Source: Nocardioides luteus (GTDB lineage Bacteria > Actinomycetota > Actinomycetes > Propionibacteriales > Nocardioidaceae). Taken from it: 64,000 nucleotides of DNA. The stretch is taken from assembly GCF_000960475.2 (NCBI RefSeq), contig NZ_JZDQ02000025.1, forward strand, positions 1 to 64,000, written 5' to 3'. Shown here piece after piece: positions 24,048-33,491 of the stretch. The notes below the pieces were generated by a model. The model did no database searches. It was given only the letters and a program-made list of their open reading frames with translations, and was not told where the DNA came from. How positions within the stretch are numbered: position 1 is the stretch's first letter; every line of letters starts with the position of its first letter. Both the position numbers and the translations under genes were made by a program.

Positions 24048-25457
24048 CTACAGCGGGATCGCCGTGGTCAGCACCCCGATGACGAGCATCGTGAGCGAGA
24101 CCGCGGCCGCCCGCCACAGCACCTTCTTGTGGTGATCGGCGAGCGGGACCCGGGCCAGGGTCACCAGCAGCAGGATGGCGGGCACGAGCGGGCTCTGCAT
24201 GTGGAACGTCTGACCGGTGATCGAGGCGCGCGCCATCTCGGTCGGTGCGATGCCGTAGGACGAGGCCGCCTCGGAGAGGACCGGGAGGACGCCGAAGTAG
24301 AAGGCGTCGTTGCTCATGAAGAAGGTGAACGGGAGGCTGAGCACGCCGGTGACCACGGCCATGTGCGGGCCGAGCGCGGGCGGGATGATGTCGATCAGCC
24401 ACCGCGCCATCGCCTCGACCATGCCGGTGCCCTGGAATACCCCGGTCAGCACGGCTGCCGCGAACACCATCGCCACCACGGAGACGATGCTCGGAGCGTG
24501 CCGGGTGATCGCCTCCTGCTGCTCCTTGACCTGCGGGAAGTTCACGACCAGCGCGATCGCGGCGGCGACCATGAAGAGCACCAGGATCGGCAGGACGTCG
24601 AGCACGAGCACGACCAGCAGCGCGGCGGTCAGGAGCCCGTTGAACCAGAACAGCCGCGGGCGCAGCGTCGAGCGCTTCGGGTCGAGACCCTCGGCGAACC
24701 AGTCGGAGCCGTCCTCGTCGTCCTCGTCGTCGTTGCGCGCCGCACCGCCGGCGCCGACGCCTGCCCCTCCGGAGACCCGTGCACCGGCACCGACCAGCAC
24801 TCGCTCCTCGGCGGAGGTCATCTCGGTGAGCTCGAGCGAGCCGATCCGGCGGCGCTCCAGGTAGCCCAGGTGGGCCGCGAAGGCCAGCACGACGACCAGG
24901 CCGGCGATCATCGACGGGATCATCGGCACGAACACCTCGGAGGGCGAGACCCCGAGCGACGCGGCGGCGCGGGCGGTCGGGCCACCCCACGGCAGGATGT
25001 TCATCGCACCGTTCGCGAGGCCGGCCACGACGGTGAGCACGACCGGGCTGACGCCGAGCCTGAGATAGAGCGGGAGCAGCGCGGAGGTCACGATAATGAA
25101 CGTGGTCGAGCCGTCGCCGTCGAGCGAGACCACCATCGCGAGCACCGCGGTCCCGACGACCAGACGCATCGGGTCGTGGCCGACCATCCGCAGGATCAGC
25201 CTCACCAGCGGGTCGAACAGGCCGACGTCGATCATGATCCCGAAGAAGATGATCGCGAAGAACAGCATCGCCGCGGTCGGCGCGAGCTCCTTGACGGCGT
25301 CGACGATCATGTCGCCGATCCCCAGGCCCGCCCCCGCGGCGATGCCGAACGCGACCGGCACCGCGATGAGCCCGACCACCGGGGTCGCCCGTCTGGACAT
25401 GATCAGGAACATGAAGAGGGCGACCATCATGAAACCGAGTGCTACGAGCATTGCCAT
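24048..25457 (-). CDS. CitMHS family citrate:cation symporter
   Basis: A 469-residue membrane transporter with about 11-12 hydrophobic segments, resembling the CitM/CitH family that imports citrate complexed with a divalent metal. Conserved segments are GAMNILPWGGPTARAA (about 149-164) and SNDAFYFGVLPVLSE (about 375-389). A cytoplasmic loop near residues 220-245 is rich in Gly and then very acidic (RNDDEDDEDG). Two starts are possible: ATG 25457 or ATG 25451, the latter with AGGATGG at better spacing. No citrate-sensing two-component system is adjacent. Confidence 0.87.
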   Translation of the reverse strand: MAMLVALGFMMVALFMFLIMSRRATPVVGLIAVPVAFGIAAGAGLGIGDMIVDAVKELAPTAAMLFFAIIFFGIMIDVGLFDPLVRLILRMVGHDPMRLVVGTAVLAMVVSLDGDGSTTFIIVTSALLPLYLRLGVSPVVLTVVAGLANGAMNILPWGGPTARAAASLGVSPSEVFVPMIPSMIAGLVVVLAFAAHLGYLERRRIGSLELTEMTSAEERVLVGAGARVSGGAGVGAGGAARNDDEDDEDGSDWFAEGLDPKRSTLRPRLFWFNGLLTAALLVVLVLDVLPILVLFMVAAAIALVVNFPQVKEQQEAITRHAPSIVSVVAMVFAAAVLTGVFQGTGMVEAMARWLIDIIPPALGPHMAVVTGVLSLPFTFFMSNDAFYFGVLPVLSEAASSYGIAPTEMARASITGQTFHMQSPLVPAILLLVTLARVPLADHHKKVLWRAAAVSLTMLVIGVLTTAIPL

Positions 25458-25547
25458 CCTGGTTCTCTACGCGGTGTGCTGACCGTCACGTGGTGACACC
25501 CGAGACTGTGGGTGACGCGCACCACAGGTCAACGTTGCCGACGTAAC

Positions 25548-25564
25548 GGACGTTGTGGACGTTG
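25548..25564. repeat. Short direct repeat upstream of the citrate transporter gene
   Basis: GGACGTTG occurs twice (25548-25555 and 25557-25564), with a related AACGTTG at 25531-25537. GTCACgtgGTGAC (25485-25497) is a small inverted repeat closer to the transporter gene. These may be regulator sites; nothing identifies the protein. The 25458-25585 gap holds no gene that I can see. Confidence 0.35.
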
Positions 25565-25585
25565 CGGTCAAGCGCGAGACGTCGC

Positions 25586-26047
25586 TCAGGGCAGCAGGGC
25601 CGCGTAGTCCTCGGGGTCGAAGCCGGCGGTCGCCATCACGTCCTCGAGCGAGATCCGCTCGAGCTCGTCGAGGACGGCCCGGGCCAGCCGGCGGTCGAGG
25701 TCGACGAGGACGCCCTGGATGTTGGCGCCCACCGTGCAGGCGGGGTTGGGGCCGTGGATGCCGAGGATCTGGTCGTCGCCCTGCAGCACCTGCCACACCT
25801 GGGCGAGGTTCACCGTGGCGGGATCCGCTGCCAGCTCCCATCCCCCATGGGCGCCGGGCCGGGACCGCACCAGACCAGCCGTACGCAGCGGCCCCAGCAC
25901 CTTGCGCACGTGGACCGGGTTCACGGCGGTGCTGCCCGCGAGCTCGTCGGAGCTGACCGGGGTCGTGCGGCCGGCGGCAGCGCACGAGGCGAGGTAGGTC
26001 AGGACATGGACGGCCACCGCGAAACGGGTGTTCGTCGGGCTGGCCAT
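25586..26047 (-). CDS. Rrf2 family transcriptional regulator
   Basis: A 153-residue Rrf2-type winged-helix protein: TNTRFAVAVHVLTYLA (about 5-20), then SSDELAGSTAVNPVHVRKVLGPLRTAGLV (about 32-60) as HTH, and GAHGGWELAADPATVNLAQVWQVL (about 65-88) as wing and start of the dimer helix. The three Fe-S cysteines of IscR/NsrR are absent (only Cys in SCAAAG and PACTVG), so this is the YwnA/YwgB-type group without a cluster. It is divergent from a NAD(P)-binding oxidoreductase gene that it probably controls. Confidence 0.9.
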   Translation of the reverse strand: MASPTNTRFAVAVHVLTYLASCAAAGRTTPVSSDELAGSTAVNPVHVRKVLGPLRTAGLVRSRPGAHGGWELAADPATVNLAQVWQVLQGDDQILGIHGPNPACTVGANIQGVLVDLDRRLARAVLDELERISLEDVMATAGFDPEDYAALLP

Positions 26048-26076
26048 ACCCCCATCTTGCCTTATTGCCATCGGTA

Positions 26077-26113
26077 TGACTACATTTATGAAACCGTCAT
26101 CGCTGTGACTACA
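26077..26113. promoter_or_regulatory. Direct repeats between Rrf2 and oxidoreductase genes
   Basis: TGACTACA occurs at 26077-26084 and again at 26106-26113, starts 29 bp apart, in an AT-rich stretch that must contain both divergent promoters. Probable Rrf2 binding sites, by position only. Confidence 0.5.
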
Positions 26114-26125
26114 GATAGGACTCTC

Positions 26126-26968
26126 ATGACCATCGCCATCACCGGCGCCTCCGGCCACCTCGGCCGCCTCGTCGCCGACCAGCTCCTCGACACTGTCGAC
26201 CCCGCCGAGGTCGTGCTCCTCACCCGCGACCCCGCCAAGCTCGCCGACTACGCCGCCCGCGGTGCCGACGTACGCGCCGCCGACTTCAGCAAGCCCGAGG
26301 AGCTCGTCGACGCCTTCGCCGGCGTCGAGCGTGCCCTGCTGATCTCGACCGACGCCGTCGGCGCCCGTGTCGAGGGCCACCTCGCCGCCATCGCCGCCGC
26401 CGCCAAGGCGGGCGTACGCCACATGGCCTACACCTCGATCTCCGAGCCGACCGCGGACAACCCCGCGGGCGTCGTCCCCGACCACGCCGCCACCGAGGAC
26501 GCGCTGCGCGAGAGCGGCCTGGCGTGGACCATGCTGCGCAACAACCTCTACGCCGACATGCAGGTCGACACCGTCGCCCAGGCCGCCGCGAGCGGACAGC
26601 TGGTCACCAACTTCGGCGACGGCGGCGCGGCCTACGTCACCCGCGAGGACTGCGCCGCGGTCGCCGTCGGCGTGCTGACGAGCGAGGGACACGAGGGCAA
26701 GGCGTACGACGTGACCGGCCCGCAGGCCTACACCGCGACCGACCTGGCCGCGCTCGCCACCGAGCAGTCCGGCAAGCCGGTCGAGGTCGTCCAGGTCGAC
26801 GACGAGGCCTACACCGCCGGCCTGGTCACCGCCGGGGTCCCGGACTTCATCGCCCCGCTGTTCACCTCGTTCGGCACGGCGACCCGCCTCGGCAAGCTCG
26901 CCACCGTGACCGACGTCGTCGAGAAGATCGGTGGCCGCAAGCCCACTCCCCTGAGCGCGCTGATCTGA
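26126..26968 (+). CDS. NmrA-like NAD(P)-binding oxidoreductase (QorB/YtfG-like)
   Basis: A 280-residue atypical SDR similar to NAD(P)H:quinone oxidoreductase 2. The nucleotide motif TGASGHLG is at residues 6-13, and segments VRHMAYTSI, LRNNLYADM and AYDVTGPQAYTATDLA are typical. It lacks the YxxxK catalytic pair, as NmrA-type proteins do. ATAGGA provides the ribosome site for ATG 26126. It would reduce quinones or sense redox state, and is probably controlled by the divergent Rrf2 protein. Confidence 0.88.
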   Translation: MTIAITGASGHLGRLVADQLLDTVDPAEVVLLTRDPAKLADYAARGADVRAADFSKPEELVDAFAGVERALLISTDAVGARVEGHLAAIAAAAKAGVRHMAYTSISEPTADNPAGVVPDHAATEDALRESGLAWTMLRNNLYADMQVDTVAQAAASGQLVTNFGDGGAAYVTREDCAAVAVGVLTSEGHEGKAYDVTGPQAYTATDLAALATEQSGKPVEVVQVDDEAYTAGLVTAGVPDFIAPLFTSFGTATRLGKLATVTDVVEKIGGRKPTPLSALI

Positions 26969-27052
26969 CGCCGAGATGCCGGGGTGTCGACGACCGTCGC
27001 ACCCCGGCACCCTCGCGGCCCGACGGGTCTAGCATGGACGGAGGAGGACGCC

Positions 27053-27526
27053 ATGACTCATCCGTTTGCGGTGCAGGCCGGCGAGGGCCCGACAGTCGCG
27101 ACGCCCACGGGCGACCAGGTCACCATCAAGGCGGGCACCAAGGCCACCAACGGCTCGATGACGGTGCTCGAGTTCACCATGGGCCCGAAGCAGGGCCCCG
27201 CACTGCACACCCACCTCCGCGAGGACGAGCTCTGGTACGTCATCGACGGAGAGTTCCGCTTCAAGGCCGGTGACGCGATGCTCCAGGCGTCGACCGGCGG
27301 CTTCGCCTTCGGGCCACGCGGCGTGCCGCACTGCTTCCAGAACATCGGCGAGACACCCGGCCGGCTGCTGGTGATCACCACGCCGTCGGGGCTGGAACGG
27401 TTCTTCGAGCAGGGCGCAGAGGTGCTGGTCTCCGAGCCGGTCGACCCGGAGGCCCTCGCCCAGCTGGGACACGCCAACTGGCTCGACTTCGTCGGTCCGC
27501 CGCTGCAGTTCTCCGACCCCCTCTGA
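27053..27526 (+). CDS. Cupin domain protein
   Basis: A 157-residue single-domain cupin. Motif 1 is ALHTHLREDELWYVIDGEFRF (about 47-67) with His49, His51, Glu55; motif 2 is GPRGVPHCFQNIG (about 86-98) with the fourth ligand His. ATG 27053 follows a very strong GGAGGAGG. The TAGCAT at 27030-27035 could be its -10 element. The reaction is unknown; quercetinase-like and sugar-isomerase-like cupins both look like this. It is followed by a strong terminator. Confidence 0.85.
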   Translation: MTHPFAVQAGEGPTVATPTGDQVTIKAGTKATNGSMTVLEFTMGPKQGPALHTHLREDELWYVIDGEFRFKAGDAMLQASTGGFAFGPRGVPHCFQNIGETPGRLLVITTPSGLERFFEQGAEVLVSEPVDPEALAQLGHANWLDFVGPPLQFSDPL

Positions 27527-27544
27527 AGCCCGCCACGAGACGTC

Positions 27545-27634
27545 GAGTCGGCTCGAACTGACCGACAATCCCGCCGAGTCGGCGCGTCCTGACGCGCCGA
27601 CTCGGCGGGCTTTTCCGTCAGGATGAGCCGACTC
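27545..27634 (+). terminator. Strong terminator with nested inverted repeats
   Basis: A perfect 19-bp stem (27570-27588 with 27591-27609) with a 2-nt loop is followed by C and TTTT, a textbook terminator for the cupin gene. Around it is an outer inverted repeat GAGTCGGCTC (27545-27554) and GAGCCGACTC (27625-27634). The core GCCGAGTCGGCGCGT is found again at 53760, so this is also a dispersed repeat. Confidence 0.85.
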
Positions 27635-27640
27635 GGCGGG

Positions 27641-28684
27641 TCAGTTGACCGCCACGTGGACGTGGTCGTAGTGGTTGGCGGTCGGGTCGCCGCGGTCCTC
27701 CATCAGCCGCCAGCCCTCGTCGGCGCGGACCGGCGTCCAGATGTGCTGGTACCAGATGATGTCGTAGATGTTCAGCTCCGCGGCGTGCTCCTGGACGAAG
27801 GCGGCGATCGCATCGCCGAGCTCCTTGTCGTCGGTCATGAAGTCGAGGGCCTTACCGTCGGCGTGCTCGCCGTGCGGGTCGTAGCCATAGGTGGTGCCCG
27901 AGGCGACCGCGGGGAACGCGTTGCAGACCGCGCGATAGAGGTCGACCGCGTCGGGGACCAGGCCGACCTCGACCGAGGCGTCGCCGCAGGCGGAGAAGTC
28001 CAGCCCCGCCGGGGCCTCCTCCGACGGTGACGGCGAGGGCGTCGGGGTCGGTGTGGGAGCGGGCTCGGGCGGCGGTTCGGGCTTGGTCCTGGCGAGGTTG
28101 CCCTCCGGGATCCAGACCCGGGTGCCCTCCAGGACGATCTCCTGGCGGCCACCCTCGTCGCGTCCGGTGTAGTAGACCGCACGACCGAGCTTCAGCTCGC
28201 CGAGCTCCTTGGCACGCTTTCCGTACGACGCGTAGACGGTGACGTCCTCCTGGACGTAGCGCAGCACCGCCTTCTGGGCACCACCGCTGACCGAGGTGGG
28301 CCGCTCGATCAGCGACTCGATCGTCGCGACCTGGCTGGGCGCGTCGGTGGTCGTCCCGCCGCCACGGTCGCCGCCGCGGCTGACCGTCGTCTCCCGGCCC
28401 GAGATCTCGCGGCGGTCGTTCGACATCCGGGTGTCCTCCCGGGTCGTCGGCAGCGCGGGGATCTTCGCCGCGGCCGCGGTCTGGGTCTCGATACGCCGCT
28501 CGGCCGGGGTCGGCAGCCGGATCCCGGACTTCTCCTCCACCAGGGAGATCACGGTGCCGGGGTCCGCCGCGGCCGCCCCGGCGGCCATCGCACCGCTGGT
28601 CGCGAACGTCACGATCCCTGCGGTCGCCACGGCATTCTTGGTTCTACGGACAGCTCGATAATCGCCTCTGTGGCTGGTGGCCAC
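27641..28684 (-). CDS. Exported protein with LAS-type peptidase signature (paralogue A)
   Basis: A 347-residue exported protein. A signal sequence at about 1-41 (RRTK then hydrophobic, ending AAAAD) is followed by a low-complexity region, a SH3-like part (about 140-195: YASYGKRAKELGELKLGRAVYYTG ... RVWIPEGNL), a Pro/Thr/Ser linker (about 200-220) and a C-terminal domain. The last domain has HADGKALD (HxxGxAxD) and DHVHV (HxH), the zinc-ligand signature of LAS peptidases such as VanY/M15. I take it to be a peptidoglycan hydrolase candidate; no activity is known. GTG 28684 matches the start of the paralogue at 28852. Confidence 0.72.
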   Translation of the reverse strand: MATSHRGDYRAVRRTKNAVATAGIVTFATSGAMAAGAAAADPGTVISLVEEKSGIRLPTPAERRIETQTAAAAKIPALPTTREDTRMSNDRREISGRETTVSRGGDRGGGTTTDAPSQVATIESLIERPTSVSGGAQKAVLRYVQEDVTVYASYGKRAKELGELKLGRAVYYTGRDEGGRQEIVLEGTRVWIPEGNLARTKPEPPPEPAPTPTPTPSPSPSEEAPAGLDFSACGDASVEVGLVPDAVDLYRAVCNAFPAVASGTTYGYDPHGEHADGKALDFMTDDKELGDAIAAFVQEHAAELNIYDIIWYQHIWTPVRADEGWRLMEDRGDPTANHYDHVHVAVN

Positions 28685-28714
28685 TGCGCAATCCTTCGCT
28701 CGACTACGTGGGGG

Positions 28715-28750
28715 GGCACCGAGTCAAGCACACACCTGTGGGGGTATCCC
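28715..28750 (-). promoter_or_regulatory. Upstream block conserved with paralogue B
   Basis: On the minus strand, ATACCCCC followed by GTGTGTGCT and ACTC occurs here and at 29861-29890 before the paralogue. Nearer the start codon, GTAGTCGAGC and AAGGA are also shared. The block is probably the common promoter and operator; its regulator is unknown. Confidence 0.45.
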
Positions 28751-28799
28751 ACGGTCGTCCGGAGACTTTTGCGAAGTTGTTAACCGGCCGCACAACGCG

Positions 28800-28831
28800 G
28801 GTCGGCCCGGGCTGAGAAGCCCGGGCCGACC
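28800..28831 (-). terminator. Terminator of the paralogue B gene
   Basis: A perfect 13-bp stem (28800-28812 with 28819-28831) with a 6-nt loop lies 20 bp after the stop of the 28852-29754 gene. There is no T-run. Confidence 0.65.
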
Positions 28832-28851
28832 TGCGTACAAGACCTGTCGCG

Positions 28852-29754
28852 TCAGTTGGTGGAGACGTGGACGTGGTCGTAGTGGTTGGCGGTGGTGGAC
28901 CCGCGGTCCTCCATGTAGCGCCACCCCTCCGAGGCACGCACCGGCGTCCAGATCCGCTGGTACCAGATGATGTCGTAGAGGTTGAGCTCCGCAGCGTGCT
29001 GCTGCAGGTAGGCGGCGATCGCGTCGCCGAGCGCCTTGTCGCCGGTCATGAAGTCGAGCGCCTTGCCCGAGGAGTGCTCGCCGTGGGCGTCCCAGCCGCC
29101 GACGGTCATGGAGGCGACCTCCGGGAAGGCGTTGCAGACCGCGCGGTAGACGGTGACGGCGTCGGCGACCAGGCCGCTCTCGACCGAGGAGTCGCCACAG
29201 GCCGCCGTGCTGACACCCGCCGCGACGCCGGTGGTCTCCGGCTTCTCGTCGGTGAGGTGGCCGGTGGTCACCCAGGCGACCTCGCCGTCGTAGATGATCT
29301 CGTCGCGGCCGGACTCGGTGCGGCCGGTGGCGTAGACCACCTCACCCGCCTCGATCTCGCCGGCCTGGGTGGCGTGCTTGCCGTAGGCGGACCACAGGTT
29401 GAGCGTCTCGTCGGTCCAGCGCTTGAGCGCCTTCGCCGTGCCGGTCTCGACCTGCTCGGGCCCCTTGGTCAGCGTCTCGACCGAGGAGACCGACTCACGG
29501 TCGCCCCCGTCACGGCTGACGACGGTCTCCCGTCGGTCCCCGGCGACGCGCGCGTCGTCACGGGTGCTCGGCACATCGGCCTTGGTCGAGGAGAGGGAAG
29601 CGCCTGCGTTCTTGGCGATCAAGGAGGTGGGCTCCGCGAAGGCGGCTCCGGCACCGACTGCCACTCCGGTCGCGAGCACCGCGACCCCTGCGCTGGCAAC
29701 TATTGATTTGGTCTTACGGACGGCCCGAGTGTCGCCTCTGTGGCTGCCTGCCAC
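28852..29754 (-). CDS. Exported protein with LAS-type peptidase signature (paralogue B)
   Basis: A 300-residue paralogue of the 27641-28684 product. The two share the start (SHRGD-RAVR-TK), a signal sequence, an SH3-like part (WSAYGKHATQAGEIEAGEVVYATG ... AWVTTGHL) and a C-terminal domain with HSSGKALD and DHVHV, the HxxGxAxD and HxH zinc signature of LAS peptidases. This copy lacks the long Pro-rich linker of paralogue A. GTG 29754 was chosen by alignment with the other copy; the frame is open upstream but unrelated. The tandem arrangement indicates a gene duplication with conserved upstream elements. Confidence 0.72.
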   Translation of the reverse strand: MAGSHRGDTRAVRKTKSIVASAGVAVLATGVAVGAGAAFAEPTSLIAKNAGASLSSTKADVPSTRDDARVAGDRRETVVSRDGGDRESVSSVETLTKGPEQVETGTAKALKRWTDETLNLWSAYGKHATQAGEIEAGEVVYATGRTESGRDEIIYDGEVAWVTTGHLTDEKPETTGVAAGVSTAACGDSSVESGLVADAVTVYRAVCNAFPEVASMTVGGWDAHGEHSSGKALDFMTGDKALGDAIAAYLQQHAAELNLYDIIWYQRIWTPVRASEGWRYMEDRGSTTANHYDHVHVSTN

Positions 29755-29890
29755 ACGCAATTCCTTTGCTCGACTACATGGTCTGTGCGCGAGCGTTTCC
29801 CACGGTTTCAACGCATGAAACTCGTCGAAGGTTGTGCTGGTGGGGGCTCGGCACGCCCATGAGTACAGCACACACGAGAGGGGGTATTCC
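29755..29890 (-). promoter_or_regulatory. Long leader and conserved upstream block of paralogue B
   Basis: The ATACCCCC...GTGTGTGCT..ACTC block is at about 29861-29890, and GTAGTCGAGC plus AAGGA sit near the start. Between them are about 65 extra bases compared with paralogue A, containing GTTTCATGCGTTGAAAC-type pairing. I see no known riboswitch. The remaining gap to dusB (29891-29991) has only short palindromes (TCCGAagccTCGGA at 29941-29954). Confidence 0.4.
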
Positions 29891-29991
29891 AATTCCCTTA
29901 CCGAGTTTTTGCGTTGTTTTGTACCTGTCGGGCGACTGATTCCGAAGCCTCGGAATGGCCGTTCGGAGCCCTCAGAAGGGGCCTCGGAGCC

Positions 29992-31137
29992 TCAGCCGCC
30001 GGAGGTCTCCGCGACGTTCTCGGCGAACCCGCAGCCACGCCCGTCGGCGTCGTCCAGCCACCCCTCAGGAAGCACCACCTTGTCGCGCGGCGCGCCCTGG
30101 CGCCCGCGCGGCGCACCCAGCTGTGACGAGGGGAAAGGCTCGTTCCGGTCGAGCTGGTCCAGCATCTTGTCGAGGTCGGCGAGGCTGTTCACCAGGCCGA
30201 GGGTGCGACGCAGCTCGCCACCGGCCCCGAAGCCCTTGAGATACCAGGCGATGTGCTTGCGGATCTCCTTGCAGCCGCGCTCCTCACCCATGTGGTCGCA
30301 GAGCAGCTCGGCATGGCGCCGCATGATGTCGGTCACTTCTCCCAGGGTGGGCAGCACCTTGACACTGTCACCGGCGAATGCGGCCGCCAGATCGCGGAAG
30401 AGCCAGGGGCGCCCGAGGCAGCCGCGTCCGATGACGACACCGTCCACACCGGTCTCCTCGACCATCCGGATCGCGTCGGCCGCCTCCCAGATGTCGCCGT
30501 TGCCGAGCACCGGGATGTCGACCGACGCCTTCAGCTCCGCGATGGCGTCCCAGTCGGCGGTGCCGGAGTAGGCCTGGGCGACCGTACGTCCGTGCAGCGC
30601 GATCGCCGCGGCGCCGCTCTCCTGGGCGATCCGGCCGGCGTCCATGTAGGTCAGGTGGTCGTCGTCGATGCCCTTGCGGGTCTTCATCGTCACCGGTACG
30701 TCGTAGGGCTCCGCCGCCCGCACCGCGTGCTCCAGGATCTCCCCGAGCAGACCGCGCTTGTAGGGAAGGGCTCCCCCGCCGCCCTTGCGGGTCACCTTGG
30801 GCACCGGGCAGCCGAAGTTGAGGTCGACGTGCGCCACCCCGTAGTCGGCGCAGAGGATCTCGGTCGCCTTGCCGACGTAGACCGGGTCGGTGCCGTAGAG
30901 CTGCACGCTGCGTACGGTCTCGGCCTCGTCGAAGACGAGCATGTCCTTGGTGTGCTGATCGCCCTCGACCAGGCCGCGGGAGGTGATCATCTCGCAGACG
31001 TAGAGGCCGGCACCCTGCTCGGCGCACAGGCGCCGGAAGGCGGCGTTCGTGACACCGGCCATCGGCGCGAGCACCACAGGGGTGTCGACGGTGAGGCTGC
31101 CGAGCTCGAGAGGACCGGGGAGAGACATGCCCTCCAT
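29992..31137 (-). CDS. dusB: tRNA-dihydrouridine synthase B
   Basis: A 381-residue FMN-dependent enzyme that reduces uridine in the tRNA D loop using NADPH. It has the TIM-barrel start APMAGVTNAAFRRLC (about 20-34), catalytic Cys in DLNFGCPVPKVTRKG (about 104-118), FMN-binding KTRKG (about 153-157), and GRGCLGRPWLF (about 237-247). ATG 31137 is annotated; ATG 31128 (MSLPGPLEL) with GGAGGGC upstream is a plausible alternative. The C-terminal 30 residues are a lineage-specific extension. It is on the same strand as glyS and a lipoprotein. Confidence 0.95.
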   Translation of the reverse strand: MEGMSLPGPLELGSLTVDTPVVLAPMAGVTNAAFRRLCAEQGAGLYVCEMITSRGLVEGDQHTKDMLVFDEAETVRSVQLYGTDPVYVGKATEILCADYGVAHVDLNFGCPVPKVTRKGGGGALPYKRGLLGEILEHAVRAAEPYDVPVTMKTRKGIDDDHLTYMDAGRIAQESGAAAIALHGRTVAQAYSGTADWDAIAELKASVDIPVLGNGDIWEAADAIRMVEETGVDGVVIGRGCLGRPWLFRDLAAAFAGDSVKVLPTLGEVTDIMRRHAELLCDHMGEERGCKEIRKHIAWYLKGFGAGGELRRTLGLVNSLADLDKMLDQLDRNEPFPSSQLGAPRGRQGAPRDKVVLPEGWLDDADGRGCGFAENVAETSGG

Positions 31138-31166
31138 TGTCCGGCCAGCGGCGTGACGTACGAAAT

Positions 31167-31850
31167 CTAAGAGGACGGGGAGGCGGAGGGAGAGCGGGAG
31201 GGCTTGGGCGCCACGTACGGCGTCGGCTCGCTCTCCCAGGTGATCGGGTCGAACTCCTCGTAGGGCCGGAAGCTCACGCCGACGAGCTTGCCCTGGTCGG
31301 GGACGAGCATGACCAGGCAGACGTTGACGCTGGCGCCGGGCCGGAACGGCTTGGGGAAGGTCTTGGGGTCACAGGGCTTGAACGGCTCCTTGAAGGCGGC
31401 CGCCTCGACCAGGTTGCCCTCGCCGTCGAGCCCCCACAGCGGCACGTCGTAGCCACCGAGGTCGGTCTCGCCGTCGTTCTTGATGGTGGCGCGGACGAAG
31501 TAGGGAGCGCGCTCCAGCGTCGCCTCGTCGAGCTTCCAGCCGGAGAAGGTCTGCTTGTAGGAGGTCGACTCCAGCTTCGCGACGGTGATCGAGAGCTTGC
31601 CGTCGACACCCTCCTTGGGCGTCCACTCGACCGTCGCGGTCTCACCGAGCCTGCGGTCGGCGCCCGGCTCGGTCAGCGCGCCCGGCGTCGGCGAGGCCGA
31701 CGCGGACGGCGAGGCGGAGGCTGAGGCGGAGGCGCTCTCGGATGCCTTGGGTGCGTTCGTCCGCGGCGCGGTGCCGCTGCACCCCATCAGTGACATGGCG
31801 ATGGCCACACCGGTGACGGCTGCGGCAAGTACGGACCCCGCTCGTTGCAT
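31167..31850 (-). CDS. Hypothetical lipoprotein with Ser/Ala-rich linker
   Basis: A 227-residue exported protein. The signal peptide ends in LMGC (Cys23), so the protein would be lipidated. Residues about 35-65 are Ser/Ala/Pro repeats (a flexible cell-wall linker), followed by a beta-rich domain of about 130 residues with FVRATIKNDGETDLGGYDVPLWGLDGEGN, close to DUF4352-like immunoglobulin-type folds. A second Ser/Pro tail ends the protein. ATG 31850 was chosen for the signal peptide. The function is unknown. Confidence 0.75.
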   Translation of the reverse strand: MQRAGSVLAAAVTGVAIAMSLMGCSGTAPRTNAPKASESASASASASPSASASPTPGALTEPGADRRLGETATVEWTPKEGVDGKLSITVAKLESTSYKQTFSGWKLDEATLERAPYFVRATIKNDGETDLGGYDVPLWGLDGEGNLVEAAAFKEPFKPCDPKTFPKPFRPGASVNVCLVMLVPDQGKLVGVSFRPYEEFDPITWESEPTPYVAPKPSRSPSASPSS

Positions 31851-31942
31851 GGGGACATCCTGCCCCACTCATCTCGGCATCCTGCGACAGGATGCCCCAC
31901 GCAACGCTTACGACGCGGTAACGGTCTCGACGGTTCGCTCGC

Positions 31943-33343
<1,401 letters not shown>

Positions 33344-33491
33344 GATGAATGCTCTCTGCTCGAGGTGAGCCCGGCCGGCTGCCGGGCCTGGTGTCGGATA
33401 AATCGTATCCGTGGTGTCATCTTGTTATGTACGCCGCCCGCCGGGCCAATTCGCTCGGCGTTCCCGACCTGTGCCGATAACGTCGCTGGGC

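Noticed and set aside
28685..28800. A cyclic-di-AMP (ydaO-type) riboswitch before the exported paralogue gene, as often seen before actinobacterial wall hydrolases
   Set aside because: I could not find the conserved aptamer segments in the minus-strand leader here or before the second paralogue.
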